Under the pieces are notes generated by a model, which saw only the letters and a list, made by a program, of their open reading frames with translations, did not search any database and was not told the origin of the DNA. Position numbers and translations under genes: made by a program. A stretch of DNA of 64,000 nt from JAHRAW01 sp965203265 (lineage in GTDB: Bacteria > Pseudomonadota > Gammaproteobacteria > Arenicellales > Poriferihabitantaceae), in the NCBI GenBank assembly GCA_965203265.1, contig CBDBBV010000002.1:496001-560000 (forward strand). Direction: 5' to 3'. The stretch's first letter is position 1, and every line of letters starts with the position of its first letter. Below, piece after piece: positions 1 to 12,503 of the stretch.

Positions 1-1113
1 CGGTCTTTGCGGGCAGGTCGGTCGGCGCCGACGGGCTGCGCAGCGGCGAAGTGGTCTTCAATACGGCCATGACCGGCTATCAGGAAATCCTCACCGATCC
101 GTCCTACGCGCGCCAGCTGGTTACGCTCACCTATCCCCATATCGGCAATGTAGGCACTACGCCGGAGGATGACGAGTCGCGCGCGGTGTTCTGCGCCGGC
201 TTGATCGTGCGCAATGTACCCACCCAGCACAGCAACTGGCGCGCCCAGTGCAGCCTCACCGACTATCTGCGGGATCACGATGTGGTCGCCATCAGCGAGA
301 TCGACACGCGCCGCCTGACTCGCCTGATTCGCACCCACGGCGCCCCGCGCGGCTGCATCGTCGCCGGCGCCACGGCTGCGGACGAGACGGAGGTGCAGCG
401 CGCGCTGACGGCGGCGCGCACTTTTCCCGGCCTCGCCGGCATGGATGTGGCGGCAGAGGTGAGCACCCGGCGCGCCTATCGCTGGCGACAGGGGGGATGG
501 CGCCTCGGGCGCGGGTATAACGAGGCGCCGCCGACGCGCTTTCAGGTGGCGGCGTGCGATTACGGCGCCAAGCATGCGATTCTGCGAATGCTGGCCGAGC
601 GCGGTTGCGACATTACGGTGATGCCGGCGCGCGCCGACGCCGAGGAAATTCTCGCCGCCGAGCCGGACGGGGTGTTCCTGTCCAACGGCCCCGGCGATCC
701 CGAGCCGTGCGACTACGCCATCCGCGCCATCGCCACCATTCTCGAACGGCAGGTGCCGCTGTTCGGTATCTGCCTCGGCCACCAACTATTGGCGCTGGCG
801 AGCGGCGCGCAAACGGAGAAGATGAAGTTCGGCCACCACGGCGCCAATCATCCGGTGCGCGAAATAGACAGCGGGAACGTGCTCATCACCAGCCAGAATC
901 ACGGCTTCACCGTGCGCGAAGACTCCCTGCCGAGCTGCCTGCGGGTAACCCACCGCTCGCTGTTCGACGGTAGCGTGCAGGGGCTGGAGCGCACCGATAG
1001 GCCCGCGTTTTCCTTTCAGGGACATCCGGAGGCAAGCCCCGGGCCGCACGACATAGGCCACCTGTTCGACCGCTTCGCCGCCCTCATGCAGGCGGCTCAA
1101 TCGACGCGCGCCG

Positions 1114-1121
<8 letters not shown>
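1..1121 (+). CDS. carA: Carbamoyl-phosphate synthase small (glutaminase) subunit, 5' end cut by window
   Basis: The small subunit of carbamoyl-phosphate synthase hydrolyses glutamine and passes ammonia to CarB, for arginine and pyrimidine synthesis. The reading frame is open from base 3, so the gene starts upstream of the window; only a few N-terminal residues should be missing. The N-terminal CarA signature GEVVFNTAMTGYQEI is present. The C-terminal class I glutamine amidotransferase domain has the nucleophile motif FGICLGHQL and the His-Glu pair in GHPEASPGP. The stop codon overlaps the carB start by 8 bases, which implies translational coupling. The identification is secure; the GTG at base 51 is an internal valine, not the start. 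Confidence 0.97.
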
Positions 1122-4350
<3,229 letters not shown>

Positions 4351-4416
4351 TACGCCTGCCGCTACGCATACACAACCTCCCCGAATCGATCGGGACAACC
4401 CCCTTGGATTGGCACC

Positions 4417-4899
4417 ATGAACAGCGAACGAGTGATCCTGACGCGGCACGGCGCGGAGCGGCTGCAAGCCGAGCTCAAGCGACTGAAGAAGGTGGAGCGG
4501 CCACGCGCCATCGAGGCCATCGCCGAGGCGCGCTCCCACGGCGATCTTTCGGAAAACGCCGAATATGACGCGGCCAAGGAGCAACAAGGCTTCATCGAGG
4601 AGCGCATCCGCTATCTGGAATCGAGTTTGTCGATCGCCGAGGTGATCGACCCGGCGCGCCTCGATGTGGGCGACAAGGTCGTGTTCGGCGCCACGGTCGC
4701 CCTGTACGACGACCACGCCGACGCCGAGGTTACCTACCAGTTGGTAGGCAATCTCGAAGCCGACCCGGAACACGGGCGCATTTCCATCCAATCGCCCATC
4801 GGTCGCGCCCTCATCGGCAAGCGCGAGGGGGACGAGGTCGAGGTCGATGCGCCCGCCGGCAAACGCGGCTATGAAATCCTCAAGGTCAGCTATGGCTGA
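4417..4899 (+). CDS. greA: Transcription elongation factor GreA
   Basis: GreA enters the secondary channel of RNA polymerase and stimulates cleavage of the backtracked transcript, rescuing stalled complexes. The 160-aa product has normal length. It shows the N-terminal coiled coil with the acidic tip motif GDLSENAEYDAAKE at about residues 43-56, then the C-terminal FKBP-like domain with ISIQSPIGRALIGK. It follows carB by 66 bases, as in other gammaproteobacteria. Confidence 0.97.
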   Translation: MNSERVILTRHGAERLQAELKRLKKVERPRAIEAIAEARSHGDLSENAEYDAAKEQQGFIEERIRYLESSLSIAEVIDPARLDVGDKVVFGATVALYDDHADAEVTYQLVGNLEADPEHGRISIQSPIGRALIGKREGDEVEVDAPAGKRGYEILKVSYG

Positions 4900-4935
4900 A
4901 CGGCCGGCTCGACACCGACTCCGCCTTCGCCGCCC

Positions 4936-6711
4936 GTGACCACCGATCAAATCATCCTGTTCTCGCTGCTGGGGGCGGTGTTCGCACTGCTGGTGTGGGG
5001 GCGGATTCGCTATGACCTGATCGCCTTCGGCGCGCTGGCGGCGGCGGTGGTGGTTGGCGTGGTGCCGGAGGAAAACGCCTTCGACGGCTTCGGCCACCCC
5101 GCCACGGTGATCATCGCGCTGGTGCTCATCGTCAGTCGCGGCCTGTCCAATTCCGGCGCGATCGAGTATGTGGCGCGTCACGTGGTCGCCCACGGGCGTT
5201 CGTTGTTCGCGCATATCGGCTTCATGTCCGGGGCGGCCGCGGCGCTGTCGGCGGTGATGAACAATGTGGCCGCCCTCGCCCTGCTCATGCCCATCGACAT
5301 GCAGGCCGCCGCCCGCGCCAAGCGCAACCCGTCTCTGAGCCTCATGCCGCTGTCCTTCGCCTCCATACTCGGCGGGCTGATCACCCTCATCGGCACGCCG
5401 CCGAACATCATCGTCGCCAGCTTCCGCGAGCAGAAGCTGGGCGAGCCATTCGGCATGTTCGACTTCACACCGGTGGGACTGGTCGCCGCGATGGTCGGCG
5501 TGGCGTATATCGCCTCCTTCGGTTGGCGGCTGATTCCGTCCGCCGCCGGCGCCCGCAGCGCCACGCAGGAGTTGTTCGAGGTGGAGCAGTACATAGTCGA
5601 ATTGCGCGTCGGCGAGAAGTCGGTCGCCATCGGGCAGAAGATCAAGGCTCTGGACGAGCAAGCCGAGGCCGCCGATGTGGCCATCATCGGGCTGGTGCGG
5701 CGCGGCAAGAGATTCCCCGGCCACGCTCGCCGGGAAACCATCCGCAAGGGAGACCTGCTGGTGATCGAGGCGAACGCCGTCGGCATAGATGGTTTCGTCG
5801 GCGAATTCGGCTTGCAGTATGCCAAACCGCGCAAGCAGGACACGCGCATCGGCGAGGATCTGTCGCTGAGCGAAATCGTGGTGCCGCAGGGCGCCCGCAT
5901 CGAGGGCCGCACCGCCCTCGATGTGCGGTTGCTGTATCGCCACGGCGTAACCCTGCTGGGGGTTTCCCGTCAGGGCAAATCGTTCCGCGAGCGGGTGCGG
6001 CAACTGACCATACAGGCCGGCGATGTGCTGTTGCTGCTGGGGCCCACCGAACGGCTGCCACTTGTCAGCGCGTGGCTCGGCGGGCTGCCGCTGCAGCAGC
6101 GCGACCTGCGGGTGGTGCAGCGCGACAAGGCGTGGATCGCGGTGGGCGGTTTTGGCGTCGCCATCGCCGCCGCCGCCTTCGGCTTGGTCAGTCTGGCGGT
6201 CGCCCTCGCGCTGGTGTGCGTGGTCATGGTGGCGTGCAACATCGTGCCGATTCGCGATCTGTACAATTCCGTCGAGTGGCCGGTGATCGTGTTGCTGGGG
6301 TCGATGATTCCGCTCGGCTCGGCGCTGCAGGATTCGGGGGGAACTGCCCTCATCGCCGAGATGCTGGTGAATTTCGCTCAGGGGTACGGGCCGGTGGTGA
6401 TGCTGGTGTTGCTGATGGCGGTTACCATGACCTTGTCCGATGTGCTCAACAACACCGCTACCACGGTCATCGCCGCGCCCATCGCCGTGGATATCGCCAA
6501 CCGTCTCGGCGCCAATCCGGATTCGTTCCTGATGGCGGTGGCGGTGGCCGCCTCGTGCGCCTTCCTGACGCCCATCGGCCACAAGAACAATACCCTGATC
6601 ATGGGGCCCGGCGGATACCGCTTCGGCGACTATTGGCGGATGGGTTTGCCGCTGGAGATCATCGTGCTGGTGGTTTCCGTGCCGATGATTTTGCTGGTGT
6701 GGCCGGTGTGA
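4936..6711 (+). CDS. SLC13-family anion permease with TrkA-C regulatory domains
   Basis: A 591-aa inner-membrane protein of the SLC13/ArsB-NhaD type. It has about five N-terminal membrane helices (the SNSGAIEYVA and LIGTPPNIIVA motifs are typical of this superfamily), then two soluble TrkA-C (RCK-C) domains at roughly residues 210-300 and 300-390, then about six more helices including LTPIGHKNNTLIMGPGGY. Proteins of this design import dicarboxylates, sulfate or other anions; the substrate cannot be read from sequence. The GTG start at 4936 is used because no ATG precedes the first helix. It lies 36 bases after greA, so co-transcription is possible. Confidence 0.9.
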   Translation: MTTDQIILFSLLGAVFALLVWGRIRYDLIAFGALAAAVVVGVVPEENAFDGFGHPATVIIALVLIVSRGLSNSGAIEYVARHVVAHGRSLFAHIGFMSGAAAALSAVMNNVAALALLMPIDMQAAARAKRNPSLSLMPLSFASILGGLITLIGTPPNIIVASFREQKLGEPFGMFDFTPVGLVAAMVGVAYIASFGWRLIPSAAGARSATQELFEVEQYIVELRVGEKSVAIGQKIKALDEQAEAADVAIIGLVRRGKRFPGHARRETIRKGDLLVIEANAVGIDGFVGEFGLQYAKPRKQDTRIGEDLSLSEIVVPQGARIEGRTALDVRLLYRHGVTLLGVSRQGKSFRERVRQLTIQAGDVLLLLGPTERLPLVSAWLGGLPLQQRDLRVVQRDKAWIAVGGFGVAIAAAAFGLVSLAVALALVCVVMVACNIVPIRDLYNSVEWPVIVLLGSMIPLGSALQDSGGTALIAEMLVNFAQGYGPVVMLVLLMAVTMTLSDVLNNTATTVIAAPIAVDIANRLGANPDSFLMAVAVAASCAFLTPIGHKNNTLIMGPGGYRFGDYWRMGLPLEIIVLVVSVPMILLVWPV

Positions 6712-6738
6712 ACGGCTCGCCGGTAGGCGGGCCGGGAG

Positions 6739-8151
6739 TCAGGGATTCAGCTTGCCCGGATTCAACAGGCTGTGAGGGTCCAGCACCAGTTTGATGCGGC
6801 GGCAGAGGTCGAGAGAAACCGCATCCTTGTAGCGATTCATTTCCGCCAATTTGGCCAGGCCGATGCCGTGCTCGGCGCTGAATGTGCCGTGCAGTTGGTG
6901 GGCGATGTCGTGCACCACGCGATTCATTCGATCCCGCTGGGCGAGGAATTCCGCCAGATTCATGCCCGCCGGCGGGGAAATGTTGTAGTGGATGTTGCCG
7001 TCCCCCAGATGGCCGAACGGATAGGGGCGCGCGCCGGGCATGGCGGATTCCACCGCCGCGCCGGCCAGACGGAGAAATTCGGGCACGGCGGCGAGCGGCA
7101 CGGCGATGTCGTGCTTGAGGCTGCCGCCTCCGGCAAGTTGCTGCGCTTCGACGATGTTCTCGCGCAGCCGCAGCAGGCGCTCGGCCTGACCTTCATTGGC
7201 GGCGATCACGGCGTCCTGCAACACCTCCTGCTGCAGCGCACCGGCCAAGCAGGCTTCCATCTGCCGCCGCAGTTGCGAATCCCCGTCGGCGGCGGTATCG
7301 GCGGCGACAATCAGCACATACCAGTTGTGCCGCAGATTGAGGGGTTCGGTTTGCCCGGGGCAGTGCGCCACCGCGGCGCGAATGGTGATCTCGCCCATCA
7401 GCTCGAAGGTGGTCAGGCTGTCGCCGACAGCAACACGCAACCGATTCAATAGCGCGAGCGCCGCGTCCACATTTTCCAGCCCGGCGAGGGCGACCACCCG
7501 CGCGCGCGGCGCCGGAAACAGTTTCAGGGTGGCTTCGGTGATAATGCCGAGGGTGCCTTCGGAACCGATGAACAGGTGCTTCAGGTCGTAACCGGTGTTG
7601 TCCTTGCGCAATCTACCGCAGTTTTCCCAGATGCGCCCGTCGGCCAGCACCACTTGCAAGCCGAGCACCAGATCGCGGGCGTTGCCGTAGCGCAGTACAT
7701 TGATGCCGCCGGCGTTGGTGGCGAGGTTGCCGCCGATGTGACAGCTGCCCTCGGCGCCGAGACTGAGCGGGAAGAGGAGGTCGTGGGCGGCGGCGGCGGC
7801 TTGAATATCGGCGAGGATGCAACCGGATTGCACGCGCATAGCGTGATTGGCCGGATCCACCTCCCGTATCCGATTCATTCTGCCCAAATTGACCACGAGC
7901 TGGCCGGCTTGCGCCACCGACCCGCCGACGGTGCCGGTGTTGCCGCCCTGCGGCACCATGGAGACGCCCGCCTCGACGCAGCATCTCACCACCGCGGCCA
8001 CCTGCGCGGAATCCGCCGGCAGGGCGACGGCGAGGCATTCGCTGGGATAGTGCCCGCGCCGCTCCTCGGTGTAGGTTCGCAAGGTGGCGTAGTCGGTGAT
8101 CAGGTGCTTCGCGCCGAGGATTTGCGCGAGCCGTTCTAGGAAGTCATGCAT
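6739..8151 (-). CDS. FAD-linked 2-hydroxyacid oxidoreductase (GlcD/D2HGDH family)
   Basis: Flavoprotein of 470 aa related to D-2-hydroxyglutarate, D-lactate and glycolate dehydrogenases. It oxidises a D-2-hydroxyacid, probably passing electrons to the respiratory chain. The FAD-binding PCMH domain has VPQGGNTGTVGG near residue 68 and the IGGNLATNAGG motif near residue 137. The C-terminal FAD-oxidase domain has GHLGDGNIHYN and the terminal EHGIGLAK motif. The open frame runs further upstream, but the family's N-terminus begins at the methionine at 8151. The gene is divergent from folE and convergent with the SLC13 permease. The exact substrate is not determinable. Confidence 0.92.
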   Translation of the reverse strand: MHDFLERLAQILGAKHLITDYATLRTYTEERRGHYPSECLAVALPADSAQVAAVVRCCVEAGVSMVPQGGNTGTVGGSVAQAGQLVVNLGRMNRIREVDPANHAMRVQSGCILADIQAAAAAHDLLFPLSLGAEGSCHIGGNLATNAGGINVLRYGNARDLVLGLQVVLADGRIWENCGRLRKDNTGYDLKHLFIGSEGTLGIITEATLKLFPAPRARVVALAGLENVDAALALLNRLRVAVGDSLTTFELMGEITIRAAVAHCPGQTEPLNLRHNWYVLIVAADTAADGDSQLRRQMEACLAGALQQEVLQDAVIAANEGQAERLLRLRENIVEAQQLAGGGSLKHDIAVPLAAVPEFLRLAGAAVESAMPGARPYPFGHLGDGNIHYNISPPAGMNLAEFLAQRDRMNRVVHDIAHQLHGTFSAEHGIGLAKLAEMNRYKDAVSLDLCRRIKLVLDPHSLLNPGKLNP

Positions 8152-8259
8152 GGCACAAGGCCGGTGGGCGGGATGCGGTGCGGCATTATCCCACATTCCC
8201 TTTTCGCCGAAATGGTACAATGTTTTCGCAATTCGCAAAGACAGCCCCGACCACACGAC

Positions 8260-8820
8260 ATGATCGACGAAGACTCCATCGCCAAGCATTATCACGCCCT
8301 GTTGCAGGCCATCGGGGAAGACCCGAATCGCGACGGCCTGCGCAACACGGCGACGCGGGCGGCGCGGGCGCTCACTTATCTGACTCGGGGGTATCGGCAG
8401 AATCTCGAGGAGGTGGTGAACGGCGCCATATTCGAATCCGAAAACGACCAGATGGTCATCATCAAGGATATCGAGGTGTATTCCCTGTGTGAACACCACA
8501 TGCTGCCGTTCATCGGCAAGTGCCACATCGCCTATCTGCCGGCGGGCAAGGTGGTCGGCCTTTCCAAACTCGCCCGCATCACCGACATGTACGCGCGGCG
8601 GCTGCAGATTCAGGAAAATCTGACCGATCAGGTGGCCGGCGCGGTGGAGGAGATCACCGACGCGCGCGGCGTCGGCGTGATCATCGAGGCGAAGCACCTG
8701 TGCATGATGATGCGCGGCGCCCACAAGCAGAATTCGGTGATGAAGACCTCGACCATGCTCGGCCGCTTCCGCACCGACCACCGCACCCGCGCGGAATTTC
8801 TGACGCTGGTCGGCGACTGA
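8260..8820 (+). CDS. folE: GTP cyclohydrolase I (FolE, type IA)
   Basis: FolE converts GTP to dihydroneopterin triphosphate, the first step of folate and pterin synthesis. The 186-aa protein has the zinc-binding CEHHMLPF motif and the second zinc cysteine in KHLCMMMRG, plus the C-terminal catalytic segment QNSVMKTSTMLG. The frame is open for 38 codons upstream, but that part is not like FolE, so the ATG at 8260 is chosen. A possible -10 element TACAAT lies at 8216-8221 in the divergent intergenic region. Confidence 0.96.
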   Translation: MIDEDSIAKHYHALLQAIGEDPNRDGLRNTATRAARALTYLTRGYRQNLEEVVNGAIFESENDQMVIIKDIEVYSLCEHHMLPFIGKCHIAYLPAGKVVGLSKLARITDMYARRLQIQENLTDQVAGAVEEITDARGVGVIIEAKHLCMMMRGAHKQNSVMKTSTMLGRFRTDHRTRAEFLTLVGD

Positions 8821-8857
8821 CCTTCCGCTTCCCGCGCCGTCGGCAGCGTGATCCGCG

Positions 8858-9631
8858 ATGAAAGCGTTACTGGTGGACGGCCTCAATCTGGTGTGGCGCG
8901 TGTACACCGCGGTGCTAGCGAAAGACGAGCGCGATCCCCTCGCTGGCGCGGTCGCCTCCGCCACCGCTTCTCTCCGACGAGCGCTCGCCCAGCATCGCCC
9001 AAGCCACTGTCTGGCCGTGTTCGACTGCGGCGGGCGAAACTGGCGCCATCAACTCTTCCCCGACTACAAGAAGAATCGCCGGCCCACGCCTCCGCCGCTG
9101 CGCGACTCGCTGGCGAGATTCGAGGCGGCATTCGGCGATCTCTCAGTGTCGTCTTTCGCTCAGGCCGGCTGGGAGGCCGACGACATCATCGCCACGGTGG
9201 CGGTCAAGATCGCCGAGCACGGCGGGCGGGCGCTGATCCTGTCCACCGATCGGAATTATTGCCAACTGCTGGGCGAGGGCATCGCGGTGTTCGACCATTT
9301 CGCCCAGTGCTACCTAGATGAAAAAATGGTGCGGCAAAGTTTTCAGGTGGCGCCGAGGCAGCTGCCGGAGCTCCTCTCGCTGGTCGGGGACAGGAGTTTG
9401 TCCATCCCCGGAGTCAAGTCCATCGGCATCCGCACCGCCGCCAAGCTGCTGGCCGATTACGGCACCCTCGAAGGCGTGTTGAAGGCGGCGGAAGATATCC
9501 CCGGCAAACTCGGCAGCAAACTGCGCGGCGGGCGGGAGGACGCGCGTCTCGCCAGGACCCTGTTCACCCTGAAGACCAATCTCGATCTGGGCATCAACCT
9601 GAACCAACTGCGCTGGCAGCCGCCGCGCTGA
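8858..9631 (+). CDS. xni: Flap endonuclease-like protein Xni (ExoIX)
   Basis: A 257-aa stand-alone 5'-3' exonuclease/flap-endonuclease domain, as in E. coli Xni (YgdG) and the N-terminus of PolA. Seen: VDGLNLVWR at the N-terminus, the FDCGGRNWR and YKKNRRP motifs, EADDII near residue 107, and a helix-hairpin-helix segment with SIPGVKSIGIRTAAKLL. The STDRNYCQLL motif has lost the second aspartate of the normal STDKD motif, which is also the state in the Xni subfamily (STDKGYCQLL in E. coli). That places it with Xni, not PolA. The start codon is an ATG 37 bases after folE. Confidence 0.88.
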   Translation: MKALLVDGLNLVWRVYTAVLAKDERDPLAGAVASATASLRRALAQHRPSHCLAVFDCGGRNWRHQLFPDYKKNRRPTPPPLRDSLARFEAAFGDLSVSSFAQAGWEADDIIATVAVKIAEHGGRALILSTDRNYCQLLGEGIAVFDHFAQCYLDEKMVRQSFQVAPRQLPELLSLVGDRSLSIPGVKSIGIRTAAKLLADYGTLEGVLKAAEDIPGKLGSKLRGGREDARLARTLFTLKTNLDLGINLNQLRWQPPR

Positions 9632-9829
9632 ACGGGCTGTTTCGGGGCTGTTTTCGGCGAGGCGGGTGCTGCCGCAACCGATCGCGGCAAAATGTGCTAT
9701 GGTGGCGGTGGGGTTACGCGGGATTCCCCACCCGGTATTGGGTTTTGTCATGTCCGTTACAACTCGCTGTTCGCATTCCTGTTCGTTTCCAGCCGGCCTG
9801 TTCGCATCTGCGTGCGGGGGGTTGCCGAG

Positions 9830-10009
9830 ATGAGCACTTGGGAGCAGGTATTGGTCGGGGCGTTGGGATTGCTCGTGCTGGTGTGGGTACTTCCGGGGAT
9901 CAAGCCGATGCTGAAGAAAAGCGAGGAGGCGCCGAAGGATTGGGCCGGGCTGCTGCTGCCCATCGGGCTGGTGGTGGCGTTCGTGATTTTCTTGGCCACC
10001 ACGCTGTAG
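9830..10009 (+). CDS. Small two-helix membrane protein
   Basis: A 59-aa predicted inner-membrane protein. It has a first hydrophobic helix (LVGALGLLVLVWVLPGI), a short charged loop with two lysines and glutamates, and a second helix (LLLPIGLVVAFVIFLATTL) that ends the protein. The frame is open further upstream, but the ATG at 9830 follows a G-rich stretch that can serve as a ribosome-binding site and begins a compact protein. It precedes the TRAP genes by 150 bases. No function is recognised. Confidence 0.65.
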   Translation: MSTWEQVLVGALGLLVLVWVLPGIKPMLKKSEEAPKDWAGLLLPIGLVVAFVIFLATTL

Positions 10010-10159
10010 CGGCGCGGAGGAACGAGCCGATGCGTGCGATTTGCTTTACCCCCGACAAATACGCAATACTCCCCACACAGCCGCCCGATGGGGTCGGCGC
10101 AAGCGCCCCATTCCCCATCGCTCAGGCAACCATTTCAAACCATTGAAGAGGATATCGAT

Positions 10160-11344
10160 ATGAAACGTCGTGAACTAGTAAAGGGCGCCTTCGTCGGCGC
10201 CGCCGCAACGGCTACCGGCCTCGGCCTCAGCAGTTGTGCCCAAGATGACGAAAGCGCCGCGCTGCAACAGCAGCTGGACGAAGCCAACCGCAAGATCGAG
10301 GAGATGCTGGCGGCGCAGCAGGCACCGGCAGCGGTACCGCAGCGCATCGAGATCGCCATGGTGTCCACTTGGCCGCGAGATTTCCCCGGTCTCGGCACCG
10401 GCGCCCAGCGCTTCGCCCAACGGGTGACCGATATAAGCGACGGCCGCCTCAATGTGGAGTACTTCGCCGGCGGCGAGCGCGTCAAGGCATTCGACTCATT
10501 CGACGAAGTGGCCTCCGGCAACGCTCAGATTTACCACGCAGCCGAATACTACTGGAAGGGCAAGCATCCGGGCTGGGCCTACTTCACCGCAGTGCCGTTC
10601 GGCATGACCTACACGGAGATCAACGCTTGGATACGATTCGGCGGCGGTCAGGAGCTGTGGGACGAGCTGGCCGGCGAGTCCGGGCTCAAGTGCGTCATGT
10701 GCGGCAACACCGGCGTGCAGATGGGCGGCTGGTTCCGCAAGGAGATGTACTCCGCGGACGACTTCAAGGGCTTGAAGATGCGAATTCCCGGCCTCGGCGG
10801 CGATGTGCTCGCCAAGCTCGGCGCCTCTCCGGTGTCCCTGCCCGGCAGTCAGATCTACGAGAATCTGGTGTCCGGCGCCATCGATGCGACCGAATGGGTG
10901 GGTCCGTGGAACGACAGCGTCATGAAATTCTACGAGGCCGCCAGGTACTACTACTATCCGGGCATGCACGAGCCGGGTTCGATGCTGGCGTGCGGCATCA
11001 ACAAGGATTTCTGGGAGGGCTTGTCGAAGTCCGATCAGATCTTGATGGAGGCCGCCGCCGCCATGGAAAACGATGTGATGATGTCGGAATACAACGCCAA
11101 GAACGGCGAGGCTCTGGCCAAGCTGCTCGCCGAGCAGGGCGTACAGTTGAAGCGATTCAACAACGAGATGTACGACGCATTCGGCGCAGCGGCCGCGGAG
11201 GTGTTCGCCGAAGTGGTCGAGCACAGCGATCTGGCGCGGCGCATTCACGACAGCTTCGCCAACTCCCGCGCCAATGTGGGCGCCTGGGCGAAGATCTCCG
11301 ATCAGGAGTATGTCAGCCAGCGCAATCGGGTTCTCGGCTTGTAG
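10160..11344 (+). CDS. dctP: TRAP transporter periplasmic substrate-binding protein (DctP/TakP type)
   Basis: Extracytoplasmic solute receptor of a tripartite ATP-independent transporter, 394 aa. The N-terminus KRRELVKGAF plus a hydrophobic stretch and the lipobox LSSC suggest a Tat-exported lipoprotein. A short Gln/Glu-rich helix precedes the binding domain. WPRDFPGLGTGAQRFA, GERVKAFDSFDEV and GAIDATEWVGPWND match the TakP-like branch, which binds 2-oxo or 2-hydroxy acids. The ATG at 10160 follows a GAAGAGG ribosome-binding site. A terminator-like hairpin separates it from dctQ, consistent with higher expression of the binding protein than of the permease. The nearby GlcD-type oxidoreductase would suit a hydroxyacid substrate (inference). 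Confidence 0.93.
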   Translation: MKRRELVKGAFVGAAATATGLGLSSCAQDDESAALQQQLDEANRKIEEMLAAQQAPAAVPQRIEIAMVSTWPRDFPGLGTGAQRFAQRVTDISDGRLNVEYFAGGERVKAFDSFDEVASGNAQIYHAAEYYWKGKHPGWAYFTAVPFGMTYTEINAWIRFGGGQELWDELAGESGLKCVMCGNTGVQMGGWFRKEMYSADDFKGLKMRIPGLGGDVLAKLGASPVSLPGSQIYENLVSGAIDATEWVGPWNDSVMKFYEAARYYYYPGMHEPGSMLACGINKDFWEGLSKSDQILMEAAAAMENDVMMSEYNAKNGEALAKLLAEQGVQLKRFNNEMYDAFGAAAAEVFAEVVEHSDLARRIHDSFANSRANVGAWAKISDQEYVSQRNRVLGL

Positions 11345-11366
11345 CAATCCGATCCATGCAAAACCG

Positions 11367-11393
11367 AAAACGGAGCCTGCGGGCTCCGTTTCT
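11367..11393 (+). terminator. Hairpin between dctP and dctQ, probable attenuating terminator
   Basis: Nine-base perfect stem AACGGAGCC / GGCTCCGTT with a four-base loop (TGCG), followed by TCTC. It lies 24 bases after the dctP stop. The U-tract is short, so it may be a partial terminator or an mRNA-stabilising hairpin. Confidence 0.6.
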
Positions 11394-11458
11394 CACGCGC
11401 GTTCCCCGCGCCGCGCCGCAACAGTCGGGCTTCGGCGGGTGTCGGCGTGGGCACTTCG

Positions 11459-12484
11459 ATGGATAGAAACGCCATCCCGGTGATCCTGCTACGCGCGCTG
11501 GCGGCGGCGATGATCGCGCTGGTGTTGCTGTTTCTGCTCAACAACTATCTGGTGTACTGGCGCGGCTGGCCCGAATTTTCCGCCACGCTGTCTCGTTTCG
11601 GCCTATCCGCGACGCCCGTGCCCGGCGAAGCCTCGCTGCGCAGTTGGATGCAATTTCTCGGCTACCCCGGCCTGCTGATCGGGGCGGCGCTGGTGGTCGG
11701 GCTGACGCCCACGCGCTCCCTGCGCGACGACGCCGACTTGTACGCCCGCATAGCCGCCTATCTCATTCGCGCGGCATATTGGGCGGTGCTGCTCATCGGG
11801 CTGGTCGATATGCTGATTTCCTTTCTGCGGGTGGAGGACTTGCTGCCGGCAGTGGTCGGCAAGCAACTCGCCACCCAACTGGGACGCCCCACTTTTCGCG
11901 GCATCTATGTGCATTGCCCGCTGCTCGGGCTGTCGCTGGTGATCGCTTGGTTCTCCCGCTCCCTCGGCTTCATCTGGCTGGCGGCGCTGGTGGTGGTGGC
12001 GGAATTTCAGGTGGTGGTGTCCCGTTTCGTGTTCTCCTACGAACAGGCGTTCATGGGCGATCTGGTGCGATTCTGGTTCGCCGCCCTGTTCCTCTTCGCC
12101 AGCGCCTATACGCTGGCCAATGAGGGCCATGTTCGCGTGGATGTGCTGTACGCCAATTTCAGCAAGCGCGGCAAGGCGCTGTCCAACGCCGTCGGTGCGG
12201 TTGTGCTGGGGCTTCCCGTGTGCTGGACGATCATGCTGCAGGGCATGGCCAGCAAGGGCGCCAGCATCAACAGTCCGCTGCTCGGCTTCGAGATTTCCCA
12301 GAGTGGATACGGCATGTATGTCAAATACCTGATGGCCGGTTTCCTCTTGGTTTTCGCCGTTTCCATGGCGATCCAATTCGTCGCCACCTTCCTCGAAAAC
12401 ACCGCCGACCTGCGAGACGAGCCGGAACGGCCGACTCGGCTCACGACGCCAACCACACCAACCACACCAACGACAACGACCTGA
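11459..12484 (+). CDS. dctQ: TRAP transporter small permease subunit (DctQ type, enlarged)
   Basis: Membrane subunit of the TRAP system, 341 aa, much longer than the usual DctQ of about 170-200 aa. About eight hydrophobic helices are visible. The DctQ-like core sits in the C-terminal half, with FASAYTLANEGHVRVDVLY, the family hallmark for the small permease. The C-terminus ends in a threonine-proline repeat (TTPTTPTTPTTTT) encoded by a short tandem DNA repeat. An in-frame GTG at 11447 is an alternative start. It is followed by dctM after 19 bases. Confidence 0.88.
   Translation: MDRNAIPVILLRALAAAMIALVLLFLLNNYLVYWRGWPEFSATLSRFGLSATPVPGEASLRSWMQFLGYPGLLIGAALVVGLTPTRSLRDDADLYARIAAYLIRAAYWAVLLIGLVDMLISFLRVEDLLPAVVGKQLATQLGRPTFRGIYVHCPLLGLSLVIAWFSRSLGFIWLAALVVVAEFQVVVSRFVFSYEQAFMGDLVRFWFAALFLFASAYTLANEGHVRVDVLYANFSKRGKALSNAVGAVVLGLPVCWTIMLQGMASKGASINSPLLGFEISQSGYGMYVKYLMAGFLLVFAVSMAIQFVATFLENTADLRDEPERPTRLTTPTTPTTPTTTT
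12449..12481 (+). repeat. Short tandem repeat at the 3' end of dctQ
   Basis: Near-perfect repeats of a 9-base unit (CCAACCACA) encode the Thr-Thr-Pro tail of DctQ. It is low-complexity and probably variable in length between strains. Confidence 0.6.
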
Positions 12485-12503
12485 TTACGAGGGCAAACGC
12501 ACC

